The notes below the pieces were generated by a model that saw only the letters and a list, made by a program, of their open reading frames with translations, was not told where the DNA came from and did not search any database. A DNA stretch of 64,000 nucleotides from Aquimarina sp. TRL1 (lineage in GTDB: Bacteria > Bacteroidota > Bacteroidia > Flavobacteriales > Flavobacteriaceae): the NCBI RefSeq assembly GCF_013365535.1, contig NZ_CP053590.1:1168501-1232500 (forward strand), given 5' to 3'. The position numbers and the translations under genes were made by a program. Positions 47,737 to 57,759 of the stretch are shown in pieces; position 1 is the first letter of the stretch; every line of letters starts with the position of its first letter.

Positions 47737-49452
47737 TTATTGCTTCTGCAAAGTATCTACCACACTCCCACATCTAAGCATTTCTCCTGCAAAATATGGG
47801 TTCATCACTTCATCTTCATAACTAAGCCATTTAGCTCCTCTGTTTTCATCTCCCATTGGACAAAATTGAACAAACAGCGTGCGTCCTTTCTGATCAAATC
47901 CCTCTGTAATTTCTATCATAGCATCCGAGAGCTTTTTAAATTCTTTCTGCTGCACTCCCAATGCTGTTGCTGTTGTTATTTTTGCTGTTTTCTTTTTTAA
48001 TTGACTCACCAAGCCTTTCTCTTTTTCTGAAAAATCTGTGGTTTTAACATTATCAAAAACCTCCAGATTTTTTACCCCTGCATCTTTAATTAACTGGTAA
48101 TCTCCTTTAATAAGCGCATCTTTAACCTGAATATATCCATTTATTATCTGTTGCATTTCCTGCTGAAAAACTTCACTAAAAACCGGAGTTATTATATTTT
48201 CTTCTTTTTTCTTTTCCTCTTTTCTGTTCATCATAGAATATTTTCCCTGTAACTGAGCAGAGGCATCCACTGTAAATGTTCCATTAACTACAATTTCTTC
48301 TCCTTCTGACACTCCTGAAATCACTATATAGTCATCCCCTGATAACGCCCCTAAAACTACTTCCCTCATTTCAAAAACAGCTTGTTTGTGTTCTGGTTTA
48401 ACATATACTACGGATCGTTTCCCTGTCCATAAAACGGCACTTTTAGGTATCAAAATCGCTTCTCCTCCCTGTTTCGCCGTTTCATTTTTTTTGATAACTC
48501 CTTCTATAAACATTCCGGGTTTTAATCGCTCGTCTTTATTTTTTAACAACACTCTTACAGTTACTGTTCTTGTTTTTTTATCTAACACAGGGTTTATAAA
48601 AGAAACTGTAGCTTCTAGTGATTCTTCAGGAAATGCATGAGTTCTAACGATTACTTTTTGCCCTATTTTTAGAGACGAAATCATATTTTCATACGCATCA
48701 AAAGCTCCCCAAACCGTATTGAGATTCGCAATTCTAAACATTGCCTGCCCCTCTTTTAAGTGATCTCCAACTTCTATATTTTTTTCAGTGACAACTCCAG
48801 ATACATTTGCATATACCGGAAAGTTGCTTTTCACCTTTCCGGAACGTTCTATTTCTTCTATTTGCGTGGCTGTAAGCTTCCAAGATGCAAGTTTTTTCCT
48901 TACCGCCTCATACAGAGCAGGCTGCGCCGACTTTAAAGAAACTGCCGTGAGCAATTCTTGTTGAGCTGCTACTAATTCTGGAGAATAGATCAAAGCTAAC
49001 AATTGTCCGTTACGAACTGTCTCCCCCGTATACTTAACATATAGTTTTTCGATCCTGCCGGAAAAATGGGCCGTCTGCACTGCATTTTCTTCTTCATTTT
49101 CTGTAATTACTCCTGATAGTTTTATCACCCCTTCAGTCAATGCATCTTTCCCGATGACACTGGTCTCTATATTAGCTAGCGCCATTGCATTTTCAGTCAT
49201 TCTAAACTGACCAGAAGTCAACCCATCTGTTGTTTGATCTGCTGGAATCAGATCCATTCCGCATATTGGACAATCTCCAGGTTCCGGCTGCATAATTTGC
49301 GGATGCATTGAACAAGTCCACATCTGTTCCTTTTCTGTATGTTTATGTTCTTTTACTCCTTCTGAAGCAACAGCTGCTCTCTTCCCAAACAAAACATATC
49401 CGATACCGATTCCTATAATCAAAATACCTATATATACACTATACTTTCTCAT
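47737..49452 (-). CDS. RND efflux periplasmic adaptor (CusB-like) with metal-binding and DUF3347 domains
   Basis: The membrane-fusion subunit of a copper/heavy-metal pump, linking the CusA-like pump to the outer-membrane channel. It has an N-terminal anchor (about residues 5-23), then a heavy-metal-binding motif with WTCSMHP and CPICGMDLIP (46-70). The barrel-sandwich and beta-barrel domains of CusB follow (about 90-400), and a DUF3347 domain is at the C-terminus (about 425-565). That domain ends in VQFCPMGDENRGAKWLSYED and NPYFAGEMLRCGSV, a likely second metal site. At 571 residues it is longer than plain CusB because of the added end domains. It is the last efflux gene of the cluster. Confidence 0.92.
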   Translation of the reverse strand: MRKYSVYIGILIIGIGIGYVLFGKRAAVASEGVKEHKHTEKEQMWTCSMHPQIMQPEPGDCPICGMDLIPADQTTDGLTSGQFRMTENAMALANIETSVIGKDALTEGVIKLSGVITENEEENAVQTAHFSGRIEKLYVKYTGETVRNGQLLALIYSPELVAAQQELLTAVSLKSAQPALYEAVRKKLASWKLTATQIEEIERSGKVKSNFPVYANVSGVVTEKNIEVGDHLKEGQAMFRIANLNTVWGAFDAYENMISSLKIGQKVIVRTHAFPEESLEATVSFINPVLDKKTRTVTVRVLLKNKDERLKPGMFIEGVIKKNETAKQGGEAILIPKSAVLWTGKRSVVYVKPEHKQAVFEMREVVLGALSGDDYIVISGVSEGEEIVVNGTFTVDASAQLQGKYSMMNRKEEKKKEENIITPVFSEVFQQEMQQIINGYIQVKDALIKGDYQLIKDAGVKNLEVFDNVKTTDFSEKEKGLVSQLKKKTAKITTATALGVQQKEFKKLSDAMIEITEGFDQKGRTLFVQFCPMGDENRGAKWLSYEDEVMNPYFAGEMLRCGSVVDTLQKQ

Positions 49453-49514
49453 CTCTTTTGTTTTTCATTATCCACCTACTAATTATGCATAACATTCTTA
49501 TAGATGTATCGTTT

Positions 49515-52004
49515 TTACAATCTTATTTTTTGCAACCTTAATGCATTTCCTATCACAGAAACAGAACTGAAACTCATTGCCAAAGCAGCAATCATTGGGG
49601 ATAGTAAAACACCAAAAAAAGGATATAAAACCCCTGCTGCTATTGGGATTCCCACAGCATTATACACAATAGCAAAAAACAGATTTTGTTTAACATTTTT
49701 CATCACTTTTTTACTTAACACATAGGCTTTATCAATCCCTGATAAATCACCCTTAACTAATGTAACAGAAGCACTTTCTATCGCTACATCTGTTCCGGTT
49801 CCCATTGCAATTCCTATATCGCTTTTAGCCAATGCAGGAGCATCATTAATCCCATCTCCTGCCATTGCCACAATCTGTCCTTTCTTTTGTAATTCGTCTA
49901 TATATGCGAGTTTATCCTGGGGCAACATATTGGCTTTACAAGGGATTTCTCCAAGTTTTTTAGCAACTGCATTAGCTGTTTTTTCGTGATCCCCAGTAAG
50001 CATTACAACACTGATTCCTTTTTGTTTTAGTTTTTCAATTTCTTCTTTTGCTCCTGCTTTTATGAGGTCTTCCAAAATGATAATTCCTTCTATTTTTTTC
50101 GCTACCGCTACATAAGATACCGTACGTCCCTTTTTCTGTTCTTTCAATGCTACCTCTTTAATACGGTCTGATACAGCAACCCCATACTCTTCCATTAACT
50201 CGAGGTTTCCAACATATACAGACTGGTTTGACACCATAGCTATCACTCCTTTCCCTATTACCGCTTCAAAATCTCTTACAGCTCTTTTTTCTGCACCTTT
50301 CTCTTTTGCGTATTGTGAAATAGCTGCCCCCAGAGGATGTTCACTATGTTGGTTGACAGCAAATAAAACCGAGAGCAGTTCTTCTTTTTTTGTGCTTGCC
50401 TCCCACACTATCTGAACAACAGATGGACTTCCTTCTGTAAGAGTTCCTGTTTTATCCACTACCAATGTATCTATAGCAGTCATTTTTTCCAGTACTTCGG
50501 CATTTTTGACCAGTACTCCTGACTGCGCTCCTTTCCCTACTCCAACCATTACAGACATAGGAGTAGCTAATCCCAATGCGCAAGGACACGCTATAATAAG
50601 CACTGCTATCGCATTGATAAATCCATATACAACTGAAGGTTCTGGTCCATAAATCCCCCAAATTATTGCTGTAATAAAAGCGACTCCCACAACTACCGGA
50701 ACAAAATATCCAGAAATTCTATCTGCTAATTTCTGAATAGGAGCTTTACTTTTACCCGCATTATTAACCATCTCTATAATCTGCGCTAACAAGGTTTCCT
50801 CTCCTACTCTGGTCGCCTGCATCAGAAACGATTGTTTTCCATTAACCGTCCCTGAGTGCAATACATCTCCTTTCTCTTTCTGTACCGGAATCGCTTCTCC
50901 TGTGATCATAGCTTCATCTACAATAGTACTTCCATCAGTTAGTATTCCATCAACAGGAATTCTATCTCCTGGTTTGACTCTTAAAATATCTCCCAGAACA
51001 ATCTTGTCTATCCCAATGATCTCTTCATTTCCATTTATAATTCGATATGCTGTATTAGGAACTAGTTTTAATAATTCTTTTATCGCATTATTAGTCTTGC
51101 TATGTGCTTTAGCTTCCAGCAGCTGACCTAACAATGCTAATGTCAATATTACAGTCGTTGCCTCAAAATAGACATGTACCTCTCCGGTAGCTGTCTTAAA
51201 GTCCATTGGGATTAGCTGAGGAAATATCACTACTAACACACTAAAAACCCAGGCACTACCTGCTCCAATCCCGATCAAGGTAAACATGTTATAATGACGA
51301 TTTCGCAAGGATTTATAAGCTCTTTCAAAAAACATCCTTGCCGCATAAAACACGACAGGAATCGACAATAATAATTGTATCCAGTTCCATTGCGTACCTC
51401 TTAACAGTTTCATCAAAGGATTCTGAGGAATCATATCGGACATTGCAATACAAAAAACAGGAAGTGTGCAGATAACTGCTATCCACATTTTTTTAGAAAG
51501 CAACTGGTAATTCTTCTCCTCAGAGGAGACCTCTTCTAACACCACTAATTCTTTCTTACACAAAGGGCAATAACCTGGAGACTCCTCCTTAATCTCTGGA
51601 TGCTCCGTACAGGTATACAAGACGACTTTGGTCTTCACTTCTTCTACCAGATCCATTCCACATACCGGGCAGTCTCCCATTTTCGTATATGTCTTATCTC
51701 CTTCGCAATACATCGGACAGTAAAAAACCCCCGTTCCTTCTCCTTTCTTTTTGACTTCGGGAGCAGAAGTATTACAACATGCTTTCGTTTCTTTTTCCTG
51801 TGTTATCAGATATCTGTCAGTATCTTTTTGTAATGCTTTCTGAAAGTCAGCGATCATGATCGGATCATCCATTTCTATTACAGCTTTCCCGTTTTCTAAC
51901 TCAACTGTAACTTCTCTAACCCCCGAAACTTCTCTCAACAGTTTTTCTACATGACTTCTACAGCCATTACAGCTCATTCCCTGTATGTAATAGGTTTCGA
52001 TCAT
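49515..52004 (-). CDS. P1B-type copper-translocating ATPase
   Basis: Exports Cu(I)-type metal from the cytoplasm. The N-terminal HMA domain has GMSCNGCRSHVE (Cys12, Cys15). Two short heavy-metal-binding motifs follow, YCPMYCEGD...CPVCGMDL and YTCTEHPEI...CPLCKKEL. The core has the membrane CPC motif (IACPCALGLATP, about residue 473), DKTGTLTEG (about 516) and GDGINDAPALAKSD (about 712), all as in CopA. The ATG at 52004 overlaps the stop of the upstream DUF3347 gene (ATGA), so translation is probably coupled; a longer start at 52031 would add nine unlikely residues. Length is 829 residues. Confidence 0.95.
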   Translation of the reverse strand: MIETYYIQGMSCNGCRSHVEKLLREVSGVREVTVELENGKAVIEMDDPIMIADFQKALQKDTDRYLITQEKETKACCNTSAPEVKKKGEGTGVFYCPMYCEGDKTYTKMGDCPVCGMDLVEEVKTKVVLYTCTEHPEIKEESPGYCPLCKKELVVLEEVSSEEKNYQLLSKKMWIAVICTLPVFCIAMSDMIPQNPLMKLLRGTQWNWIQLLLSIPVVFYAARMFFERAYKSLRNRHYNMFTLIGIGAGSAWVFSVLVVIFPQLIPMDFKTATGEVHVYFEATTVILTLALLGQLLEAKAHSKTNNAIKELLKLVPNTAYRIINGNEEIIGIDKIVLGDILRVKPGDRIPVDGILTDGSTIVDEAMITGEAIPVQKEKGDVLHSGTVNGKQSFLMQATRVGEETLLAQIIEMVNNAGKSKAPIQKLADRISGYFVPVVVGVAFITAIIWGIYGPEPSVVYGFINAIAVLIIACPCALGLATPMSVMVGVGKGAQSGVLVKNAEVLEKMTAIDTLVVDKTGTLTEGSPSVVQIVWEASTKKEELLSVLFAVNQHSEHPLGAAISQYAKEKGAEKRAVRDFEAVIGKGVIAMVSNQSVYVGNLELMEEYGVAVSDRIKEVALKEQKKGRTVSYVAVAKKIEGIIILEDLIKAGAKEEIEKLKQKGISVVMLTGDHEKTANAVAKKLGEIPCKANMLPQDKLAYIDELQKKGQIVAMAGDGINDAPALAKSDIGIAMGTGTDVAIESASVTLVKGDLSGIDKAYVLSKKVMKNVKQNLFFAIVYNAVGIPIAAGVLYPFFGVLLSPMIAALAMSFSSVSVIGNALRLQKIRL

Positions 52005-52567
52005 TGAATTGTTTTTTCTACACTTCCACATTTCAGCATTTTATCTCCGTAATACGGATTCCTAACTTCCTTAGAATCGGATAACCAATACCCTCCTTTT
52101 CCTTCAAAAGCCATCGGACAAAACTGTTTATATATCTCTCCAGAAGTAATCTCTACCCCCTTAAGGATTCTTTCCATCTCTTCTGTAAGTCCCACGAGAA
52201 AATCACGTTGTTTTGTCAATTCTTTGGTCAGACTCATCAGACTTGCTGTAGCTTTTAATTGCTTTAAAGAAGTATCTTCTCCTATCACTCCTTCTAATTC
52301 TTTCGCTGCATTTTTCACCCCTTTGAGATCAGAATTCACCAACCCTCTTTTTATCTGCAAATAAGCCCCATACAGCTTTTGAGTCTTAGGATCTGCAAAC
52401 ACAACGGTACTTTTTGTTGATGTTTTATTGATATCAACAATTGGTTTATCTTCTTCTACTGCTACTGTTACCGACGTTTTGTTTACGGGCTCTTTTTTGT
52501 CTTTTCCACATGAAAAAATTCCAAAAGAAATTGCCACTACTATTATTTTTACTACTGATGTTTTCAT
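52001..52567 (-). CDS. DUF3347 lipoprotein of the metal-efflux cluster
   Basis: A 188-residue lipoprotein (lipobox IFSC, Cys20). Most of it is one DUF3347 domain: YGAYLQIKRGLVNSDLKGVK, a helical middle, and the end QFCPMAFEGKGGYWLSDSKE with NPYYGDKMLKCGSVEKTI. The Cys/Met/Cys residues suggest periplasmic copper binding. It is a stand-alone version of the C-terminal domain of the CusB-like adaptor in the same cluster. Its stop overlaps the ATPase start. It may pass metal to the pump; this is inferred from context. Confidence 0.88.
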   Translation of the reverse strand: MKTSVVKIIVVAISFGIFSCGKDKKEPVNKTSVTVAVEEDKPIVDINKTSTKSTVVFADPKTQKLYGAYLQIKRGLVNSDLKGVKNAAKELEGVIGEDTSLKQLKATASLMSLTKELTKQRDFLVGLTEEMERILKGVEITSGEIYKQFCPMAFEGKGGYWLSDSKEVRNPYYGDKMLKCGSVEKTIQ

Positions 52568-52643
52568 TATTTCGTTTTTTTAATTGTTTACTTGATATCC
52601 GAGGTTTATCTCGAACTTAAAATTCGTTTGCTATAGAATGTTT

Positions 52644-53858
52644 TTACTGCCGTAGATAATTTAAAATTGCACTATGAGAATAATACGCCTGAATAGCTTC
52701 TATTTTTTTCTTTTCAAATTCCAGGATCAACTCCTGTATCTCCAAAACCTCTTCAAAATCGATAGTTCCTGTCTCATATGTTTTTCTAATAATCTCTTCT
52801 GCTAATAGTGCTTCATCTATATTTTTCTGATAGGTCGTATAATTAATTCTTGCTGTAATCCGATCATTAATTGCTGTATCCATTATTTTCTCCAATACAT
52901 TCTGAGTGGCTTCTCTTTTCTGGGCTACTGCTTCTTTCTCCAGGTCTATTTGCTTCGATCTAGAAGAATATTTTTTAGAAAACAATGGAAATGAGAATGT
53001 AACCATTGGCATAACAATATCTTTTCCATTATCTGAAAAGTTCATATCGGGGCGTTCCTCTACTACAATATAATCTACCCCAACTCCTATATCCGGCATG
53101 GCTTCTCTTTTATTAGTTATTAATTGATTTTCCAACACCTCTTGATAATAATCATATGTAATTAACTCGGGATGATATGTAATATCATCCAGCATCATCG
53201 TTGGTTCTTCTTCGGGAATAAATAAATTATCGACAATATGCAACGGGTCGAAACCATCTCTATGCAATAATTGATTAAATGCAGACTCCGCGGAAAGAAT
53301 TGCTCCTTTAATGACTTCTTTACTATTGAGTATTCCATTTTTTGCGATATTAATTCTCAGAATATCTACTGTTGACGCTTTGTTATTCTCTACTGCGACC
53401 AAACCTAATTCCTTATAGGTATCCAGTATTTTTTCTCGTTGTTCTAATACCTTTAAAGTAGCTTTAAGACCATACACCTGATAGTATTTCTGCTCAATCT
53501 GAAGAAAAATCTTTCTTTTTAACACTTCGTATTTACTCTTGGTCATTTCACTTTTGGTCTGTTGAGTTTTCCTTTTAGAAGCATTTGTACCAAACCAGGG
53601 GATTTTTTGTTGCACACTTAGTTTTGCTTTTTGTGCTCCGGTTCTTGTTTCTGGTTCACTCATAAAATATCCTGCTCCGACAGATGTTTCTGGTAAACTA
53701 CCTACCTCTTTAATCTTTTCTTCTTCTCCCTGAATTTGATACTTCATCGCTTGCAGCTCAGGATTATTTGCTGCTGCTTCTTTTAGATATTCCTGTAAGG
53801 TCTGTCCACTGCATACAAACTGGAATAACAACATTCCCAATAAAATGGTGGTACGCAT
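52644..53858 (-). CDS. Outer-membrane efflux channel (TolC/CusC family)
   Basis: The outer-membrane exit duct of the tripartite metal pump. The signal peptide (MRTTILLGM...FVCSGQ) begins at the ATG at 53858, which I prefer; the open frame extends to a GTG at 53906, but those 16 extra residues are polar and would spoil the signal. The mature part has the helical hairpins of TolC-type proteins: LKEAAANNPELQAMKYQ, SKYEVLKRKIFLQIEQKYYQ and YETGTIDFEEVLEIQELILE. About 404 residues. It lies directly after the CusA-like gene. Confidence 0.92.
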   Translation of the reverse strand: MRTTILLGMLLFQFVCSGQTLQEYLKEAAANNPELQAMKYQIQGEEEKIKEVGSLPETSVGAGYFMSEPETRTGAQKAKLSVQQKIPWFGTNASKRKTQQTKSEMTKSKYEVLKRKIFLQIEQKYYQVYGLKATLKVLEQREKILDTYKELGLVAVENNKASTVDILRINIAKNGILNSKEVIKGAILSAESAFNQLLHRDGFDPLHIVDNLFIPEEEPTMMLDDITYHPELITYDYYQEVLENQLITNKREAMPDIGVGVDYIVVEERPDMNFSDNGKDIVMPMVTFSFPLFSKKYSSRSKQIDLEKEAVAQKREATQNVLEKIMDTAINDRITARINYTTYQKNIDEALLAEEIIRKTYETGTIDFEEVLEIQELILEFEKKKIEAIQAYYSHSAILNYLRQ

Positions 53859-53914
53859 ATTCTTTTTTCTCAAGAGATCTTTTTTATGTTTATATTGTTG
53901 ACTCACACTATTAA

Positions 53915-56900
53915 TTATTTATTTTCTTTACTACTTCGTATCGAAATTTCTTTTTTCCAGCTAAATAAAACAGGTACTACGAATAGCGTCACTAAAGCAA
54001 TGACCATTCCTCCAAAACTCGGAATCGCCATTGGAATCATGATATCACTTCCTCTTCCCGTTGCCGTAAGAATAGGGATTAATGCCAAAATCGTTGTCGC
54101 TGTAGTCATCAGACAGGGGGTTATCCGTTTTTCTCCCGCTTCTATTACTGACCTATGAATTTCTTCCCGGGTTGCAGGGGTATTTTTATCAAATGTTTGT
54201 TTCAGATATGTAGCCATTACTACTCCATCATCGGTTGCTATTCCAAATAATGCGATAAAACCAACCCATACTGCTACACTGAGATTAATGGTTTGTATAT
54301 TAAAGAGCGTACGAAGGTTAACTCCCAGTATCTCTACATTGAGAAACCATTGCTGATCATATAACCAAATCATCATAAATCCCCCAGCAAATGCTACTGC
54401 CACTCCTGTAAAGACCATCAACGAAATGCTTATTGATCTAAACTGAAAATACAGAATCAAAAAGATCATCAATAAAGCTAAAGGCACTACAATTGACAGG
54501 GTTTTTTCTGCCCTGATTTGATTTTCATAGGTTCCTGTAAAACGATAACTAATCCCTGAAGGAACCTGTATCTCCCCTACAGTGATCTTCTCTTTGATCA
54601 ACCGTTGTGCTTTTTCCACTACATCAACCTCTGCGAACCCTGCTTTTTTATCAAACAATACAGCTCCTACCAAAAATGTATCCTCACTTTTTATAGCTTG
54701 TGCTCCTTGCTCATACCGGATAGTCACCAATTCGCTCAGAGGTACCGGGTCTCCTTTTTCTACTGGAACGTAAACATTTTTCAAATCTTCAGGATGACTT
54801 CTTAACTCCCTGGGGTAACGTACACGAACAGCATAGCGTTCTCTTCCTTCTATAGTTTGAGTAAGTATTTTTCCTCCTACAGCTATTTCCAATACTTGTT
54901 GCACTGCTGCTACAGTAATTCCATAACGAGCTATCTTGTCTCTGTCTACATCAATCAGAAGATAGGGTTTCCCTATGATTCGTTCTGCAAAAACGGCTTC
55001 TATTTTTACTCCTTCCACCTCTTTTAATACAGTTTCTAACTGAATTCCAAAGGCTTCGATTTCTTCCAAGTTTTGTCCTTTTATTTTAATCCCCATCGGA
55101 GCCCTCATCCCAGTTTGTAACATCACTAAGCGAGTTTCTATAGGCTGTAATTTGGGTGCTGAGGTTACCCCCGGAAGCTTCGTTACTCGGACAATTTCAT
55201 TCCATATATCATGTGTAGTCGTGATCTCTGGTCTCCAGTTTCTATAATATGCTCCCTCCTCATCAGGGATTAGTTTTCGCTGAGCCACTGGAAAATCTAC
55301 AGATTGCACCCCTTTTGTAGTTTCATTATTAGGGTTCTTAGTCACTCCTCCGTTCTTCAATAAAAAAGCTCCTTCTTCATCAACCCTAAACTTTTGTGGA
55401 ATTCCTTCTTTATTTTCTATATATTCCGGCTTGTAGATAATGATATTTTCATACATTGACAAGGGTGCTGGATCCAGAGCAGATTCTATTCTACCTGCCT
55501 TCCCCACCACTGTCTCTATTTCAGGAATTCCGGCAACAGCCATATCTAATTGTTGCACTATTTTTTTATTCTCAGAAACTCCCGAATGTGGCATCGAAGT
55601 CGGCATCAATAAGAATGCTCCCTCATCCAATGCTGGCATAAATTCTTTTCCTGTTTGCTTCCAAACATATATCCCAAAAAATAGAATCATTATCGGAAAC
55701 ACCAAAAACAATGATTTATGCTGTAAAGCCCAGTGCAATATCTTCGTATAATAATTTCTAAAGATCATAAAACTTCCTAAAGTTCCGAGGCATAACATCG
55801 CTACAAACAAAAAACTCCAGACGAAATGTAATTGCACCCCCAAAGGTCGCCAATACATCGCTAATAATGTAATGATTCCCAGTGCTGCCATACATACATT
55901 TATAAGTTCCCCTCTTTTTGAAGAGATTATTTTTTGTAAATGTAAAATCCCTATTCCTCCAAAACCGATAAGGAATATTGCTATAAAATATCCTTTTCCA
56001 ACTGCCCATACCCCCAATAGGCACAATACAATATTAAGCCCATACTGCATTCGTTTTTTAACGCCTTTGATCCCAAACAAAAATGAAGCGAATGGCGGAA
56101 TAAAGAACAGTGCTACAAATAATGTAGCTACTAAAGCCATGGTTTTGGTAAATGCCAGCGGTCTAAACAGTTTTCCTTCTGCCCCAATCATCGTAAAAAC
56201 AGGAATAAAACTAATTATAGTTGTTAAAACTGCTGTAAGAATAGCTCCCGAAACCTCGGAAGTTGCACGATATACCACTACATTCACAGGATGCTTTTCC
56301 TTATTTTCTTTTATATGCCGAATGATATTCTCACAGAGAATAACTCCTACATCTACCATCGTACCAATGGCTATTGCAATTCCTGACAAGGCGACAATAT
56401 TGGCTTCTACATCAAATAGCTTCATCGCTATAAACACCATCAACACTGCAACTGGTAATGCTCCGGAAATTAATACAGAGGCTCTGAGGTTAAACACCAT
56501 TATTACAATAACTAAAATGGTAATTAATATTTCTAATGTCAACGCTTCTTTTAATGTATCCAGTGTTTCTGCGATTAACGTTGATCGATCATAAAACGGC
56601 ACTATAGTTAATTGAGATTCCCGCCCATCTTTCAAGGTTTTGACAGGCAACCCTTGTGCTATTTCGTTTATTTTTTCTTTTACATTTTTGATTACCTGCA
56701 TTGGATTAGCTCCAAATCTCGACACAACCACCCCACCAACAACTTCTGCTCCTTCCTTATCTAATATCCCTCTTCTGGACGCCGGTCCTAAAGATACTTT
56801 GGCGATATCTTTAATCCGTATTGGAGTATACCCTTCCGAGCGTATCACTGTATTCTCTATATCCTCTATTGATTTTACATATCCGAGCCCTCTAACAATA

Positions 56901-57640
56901 TACTCTACCTTATTAATTTCCAATGTTTGTATCCCCGATTCCTGATTGCTTTGTTTTACTACATTGGCAACCTGATCTAATTGCACATTATATTGCTTCA
57001 TTAATTCCGGATCAATATCAATATGATATTCTTGTACATATCCTCCTATAGAGGCTACTTCTGATACTCCTTCTACTCCAGATAAAGCATACTTAATAAA
57101 ATAATCCTGCACCTTTCTTATTTCGTGAAGATCCCATCCTCCGGTCACTTCTCCTTTTGAGTCCCTTCCTTCTATAGTGTACCAAAAAATCTGCCCCAAA
57201 CCTGTTGCATCCGGTCCTAAAGAGGGAGAAACTCCTTCTGGCAATAAACCGGAAGGCAAAGAATTTAATTTTTCTAAAATCCTACTCCTACTCCAATAGA
57301 ATTCTATTTTTTCATCAAAAATCACATAAATGGTAGAGAATCCAAACATGGATGAACTACGTACTGTTTTTACCCCAGGAATCCCCAACAGCGAAGTTGT
57401 CAGGGGATATGTTATCTGATCTTCTATATCTTTAGGGGATCTTCCTTTCCAGACAGTATATATAATTTGTTGGTTCTCTCCTATATCAGGAATTGCATCT
57501 ACTGCCACAGGATCCGAAGGAAGAAAAGTGATCTTCCCATCAAAAGGAGCATGTACTAGTCCCCACCCTACAAAGAAAATGAGAAACAAAAAGGCTATCA
57601 GCTTATTTTCTATTAAAAATTTAATGCCCTTGTTAAGCAT
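53915..57640 (-). CDS. Heavy-metal efflux RND pump (CusA/CzcA family)
   Basis: The proton-driven inner-membrane pump of the tripartite system. The 1241-residue protein starts MLNKGIKFLIENKLIAFLF and shows the HME-RND layout of two halves, each with one membrane helix, a large periplasmic domain and a block of membrane helices. IGTMVDVGVILCENIIRHIKE and GIATDDGVVMATYLKQTFD mark the two conserved helix-4 regions. MPALDEGAFLLMPTSMPHSG and RAPMGIKIKG are family-typical. Compared with most members (about 1040) it has an extra hydrophobic insert of around 130 residues (about 530-665) between the two halves. The outer-membrane gene follows after 8 bases, or 56 from the preferred ATG. Confidence 0.95.
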   Translation of the reverse strand: MLNKGIKFLIENKLIAFLFLIFFVGWGLVHAPFDGKITFLPSDPVAVDAIPDIGENQQIIYTVWKGRSPKDIEDQITYPLTTSLLGIPGVKTVRSSSMFGFSTIYVIFDEKIEFYWSRSRILEKLNSLPSGLLPEGVSPSLGPDATGLGQIFWYTIEGRDSKGEVTGGWDLHEIRKVQDYFIKYALSGVEGVSEVASIGGYVQEYHIDIDPELMKQYNVQLDQVANVVKQSNQESGIQTLEINKVEYIVRGLGYVKSIEDIENTVIRSEGYTPIRIKDIAKVSLGPASRRGILDKEGAEVVGGVVVSRFGANPMQVIKNVKEKINEIAQGLPVKTLKDGRESQLTIVPFYDRSTLIAETLDTLKEALTLEILITILVIVIMVFNLRASVLISGALPVAVLMVFIAMKLFDVEANIVALSGIAIAIGTMVDVGVILCENIIRHIKENKEKHPVNVVVYRATSEVSGAILTAVLTTIISFIPVFTMIGAEGKLFRPLAFTKTMALVATLFVALFFIPPFASFLFGIKGVKKRMQYGLNIVLCLLGVWAVGKGYFIAIFLIGFGGIGILHLQKIISSKRGELINVCMAALGIITLLAMYWRPLGVQLHFVWSFLFVAMLCLGTLGSFMIFRNYYTKILHWALQHKSLFLVFPIMILFFGIYVWKQTGKEFMPALDEGAFLLMPTSMPHSGVSENKKIVQQLDMAVAGIPEIETVVGKAGRIESALDPAPLSMYENIIIYKPEYIENKEGIPQKFRVDEEGAFLLKNGGVTKNPNNETTKGVQSVDFPVAQRKLIPDEEGAYYRNWRPEITTTHDIWNEIVRVTKLPGVTSAPKLQPIETRLVMLQTGMRAPMGIKIKGQNLEEIEAFGIQLETVLKEVEGVKIEAVFAERIIGKPYLLIDVDRDKIARYGITVAAVQQVLEIAVGGKILTQTIEGRERYAVRVRYPRELRSHPEDLKNVYVPVEKGDPVPLSELVTIRYEQGAQAIKSEDTFLVGAVLFDKKAGFAEVDVVEKAQRLIKEKITVGEIQVPSGISYRFTGTYENQIRAEKTLSIVVPLALLMIFLILYFQFRSISISLMVFTGVAVAFAGGFMMIWLYDQQWFLNVEILGVNLRTLFNIQTINLSVAVWVGFIALFGIATDDGVVMATYLKQTFDKNTPATREEIHRSVIEAGEKRITPCLMTTATTILALIPILTATGRGSDIMIPMAIPSFGGMVIALVTLFVVPVLFSWKKEISIRSSKENK

Positions 57641-57759
57641 AGATAAAAGTATTTAGTAATTATTAATATACTCTGCGTCCTTTATTTATAGTTAAAAATA
57701 AAGAATACAATTTCCTCTTACTAACAATAATCAGTAAGAGTTTATTAATAGGTACTAAA

